DNA of 64,000 nucleotides from Acanthosepion esculentum (Eukaryota; Mollusca; Cephalopoda; Sepiida; Sepiidae), in the NCBI GenBank assembly GCA_964036315.1, contig OZ038517.1:50567406-50631405 (forward strand), written 5' to 3'. A program made the position numbers and the translations under genes. Under the pieces are notes generated by a model. It saw nothing but the letters and a program-made list of their open reading frames with translations. It had not been told where the DNA came from and did no database searches. This document shows, piece by piece, positions 62,865-64,000 of this stretch (positions within the stretch are counted from its first letter, which is position 1; each line of letters begins with the position of its first letter).

Positions 62865-62945
62865 CTGGGCGCATGCGCGGACATACTTCTACGCATGCGT
62901 ACACTATTCGTTTAAACAATTACAAATATGGCAGCTGCGGTACTT
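62865..62945 (+). promoter_or_regulatory. candidate NRF1/YY1-type promoter
   Basis: GCGCATGCGC at 62869-62878 is the palindromic NRF1 consensus core. ACGCATGCGT at 62891-62900 is a second similar palindrome. AAATATGGCAGCTGC at 62924 resembles a YY1 site at a start of transcription, and GAAGATGGCG at 63079 is another. Local CpG density is higher than in the surroundings. Motif assignments come from vertebrate consensus sites. Confidence 0.35.
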
Positions 62946-63092
62946 ATTAGATATTTTTTTAAAGATTTCATCAGAAGCAAGGCGATAAAGCTACTAAGAC
63001 ACGGCGGTGGGGATTCTGGGAGTGAAAGAGAAGGAGAAGGAGTGAAAGAGAATAAAGGAACAGGTCTCAGGAAGACCGAAGATGGCGATTGA
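62928..63092 (+). CDS. possible small ORF or first coding exon
   Basis: ATG at 62928 opens a 54-residue frame: MAAAVLIRYFFKDFIRSKAI, then a KLLRHGGGDSGSEREGEG part, ending KTEDGD before TGA. It is too short for the automatic track. A second ATG at 63082 in a good context (GAAGATGG) gives MAIDVPFKFLNI and could read into an intron at GTAAGG (63118). I recognise no protein family. The reason to list it is the promoter-like sequence directly upstream. The frame may be chance. Confidence 0.25.
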   Translation: MAAAVLIRYFFKDFIRSKAIKLLRHGGGDSGSEREGEGVKENKGTGLRKTEDGD

Positions 63093-63239
63093 CGTTCCGT
63101 TTAAATTTTTGAACATTGTAAGGGGCAGCGAAACATGAAATACAAAGGGAGTTCCGTAGGCGAAAAGTGAGAGAAAAAATTATTAGAATACAACAGAGTG
63201 TTGCGTGAAGCTAAGTTCAACGGTAACACGGATAGCTTC

Positions 63240-63590
63240 TTCCTTAAGTACGATGTTCCCTCAGGGCATAGGTTATCATGGCCCTCCACAACTTCCTATC
63301 CCTCTTAATAAGTGTTGTGTCTTTCCTATCTCTTCTAAACACTATTCCCCCATCCATTTACTCCAACTCGATATGCTATGCGTTGTTTTCCTCTGGTCTT
63401 CAATATGCCCTGTGTGTATCAAATTTTGCAAGCCCTCCTTCCTCATTATGTGCCCTAAAAAACCCAACTGTCTCTTCCTGATATTAAGTAGAAGTTTCCT
63501 CTAAAACGTCGTCGTTGCTCACATGTTCGGCCCGTGGTATACCCAGTATCCTTCTGTAGAACCACATTTATCACCCAATTTTAACCTCGA
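63240..63590 (-). pseudogene. LINE-A C-terminal fragment
   Basis: Landmarks GGGCATAGGTTATCATGGCC, CCCCCATCCATTTACTCCAA, AAGCCCTCCTTCCTCATTAT and GTATCCTTCTGTAGAACCAC occur in the order expected for LINE-A reversed. It covers about the last 110 codons with frame breaks. Confidence 0.65.
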
Positions 63591-63850
63591 GGCCAGAGAT
63601 AGCTAGGTTTCGTAAATCTGATCGGTTCCCTGTCAATGTCGTATTGTAGATTGCTGTTCTAACAGGTGAAACAAAGTCAAACAATGGTTGGCGGATAAAA
63701 TCCAAGTCGTTGTAAAAATTAACTCAGCTCGAAAACAATCCAAAGGGAAAACCTTCTAACAATTGTAAGAATTTAAATATGTACTCATTTTTTCATGGCA
63801 TGAGTAAACTAATATTAATAAAAGATTTTACCAGACATAAAACTGATATA
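63591..63850. other. unassigned region
   Basis: No gene recognised. A short TA run at 63846-63862 precedes the S1 fragment. Confidence 0.35.
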
Positions 63851-63862
63851 TATATATATATA

Positions 63863-64000
63863 GTATTTACATTATTCGGACTATTGTCCTCATCTTTGTC
63901 GCCATATTTGTCACAACGTTTCGGCCGTTGTACGCTTCGGCCTTCTTCAGTTGGTTGGAATTTCGAACCGAACCCTTTATTTCGATCACTGGGGTAGACT
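63863..64000 (-). repeat. S1 SINE body, minus orientation, running off the window
   Basis: ATTCGGACTATTGTCCTCAT, CAACGTTTCGGCCGTTGTAC and CGGCCTTCTTCAGTTGG, then ACCCTTTATTTCGATCACTG up to the window end. The next bases would be the S1 mid-body. Confidence 0.75.

Overview
This window looks like non-coding nuclear DNA from a large, repeat-rich invertebrate genome. A coleoid cephalopod (octopus-like) is my best guess. The reasons are dense tRNA-derived SINEs, several decayed LINE families, Helitrons, very long TA, GATA, GT and GAAA tracts, and the absence of any intact multi-exon host gene. The species call rests on recognition, not on a search. I find no prokaryotic signal (operons, Shine-Dalgarno sites, CRISPR). 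Nearly all long open frames are low-complexity or transposon-derived.

Names used below. LINE-A: non-LTR element whose reverse transcriptase (RT) fragments carry RQGCVFSPDLFNLYSE and CADD motifs. LINE-B: jockey-like RT fragments (ALDISKAF, IYKS.IRPC.EYCCH). LINE-C: Tx1/L1-like 3' half with a CxxC...HC finger and a long 3' UTR. S1: SINE with a tRNA-like head and a conserved CTGAAGAAGGCC...GGCCGAAAC hairpin module. S2: SINE with head GTGTAATGGTTAGCAAG. S3: SINE with GAGTTCGAATTCC and CCTTGGGAAAGGTATGAATCC.

Layout. 0-7.5 kb: hAT remnant inside inverted repeats, LINE-A and LINE-B pieces, two fold-back elements, a Helitron (4408-5672) and a tandem array grown from LINE-A coding sequence. 7.5-18 kb: S1-rich region with another LINE-A-derived array and a decayed conserved-protein pseudogene (17880-18245). 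18.2-21.8 kb: two satellites (49 bp and about 53 bp). 22.4-27 kb: GT-rich tract, hairpin-rich solo-LTR candidate, LINE-A RT pseudogene. 27-34 kb: two Helitrons in opposite orientation around 1.4 kb of GAAA-rich DNA. 34-40 kb: tRNA-like locus, hammerhead-like hairpin, S2 trimer, a third LINE-A array, S3 with a 155-bp array, a MITE. 41-44.5 kb: 5'-truncated LINE-C and a mariner remnant. 45-49 kb: S3/S1 cluster interrupted by a Tc1 fragment. 49-52 kb: GATA tract and 28-bp minisatellite. 52.2-53.5 kb: CACTG-type element with 12-bp TIRs and TTA target duplications. 54-59.4 kb: GATA tract, nested Tc/mariner-like complex, LINE-B and LINE-C 3' tails. 60-64 kb: TA tracts, an inverted repeat, a possible CpG-type promoter and first exon near 62.9 kb, LINE-A and S1 remnants.

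Main points of interest: (1) three tandem arrays seeded from different segments of LINE-A coding sequence, one with periods mostly a multiple of three; (2) a hammerhead-ribozyme-like core recurring in S1 and in an unrelated hairpin at 34.6 kb; (3) a hairpin-rich block in two diverged copies with compensatory base-pair changes; (4) a 15-bp tail motif shared by S2 SINEs, LINE-C and the hairpin block; (5) Helitron 3' ends facing each other across a TA tract; (6) a complete CACTG element. No host protein-coding gene is established with confidence.
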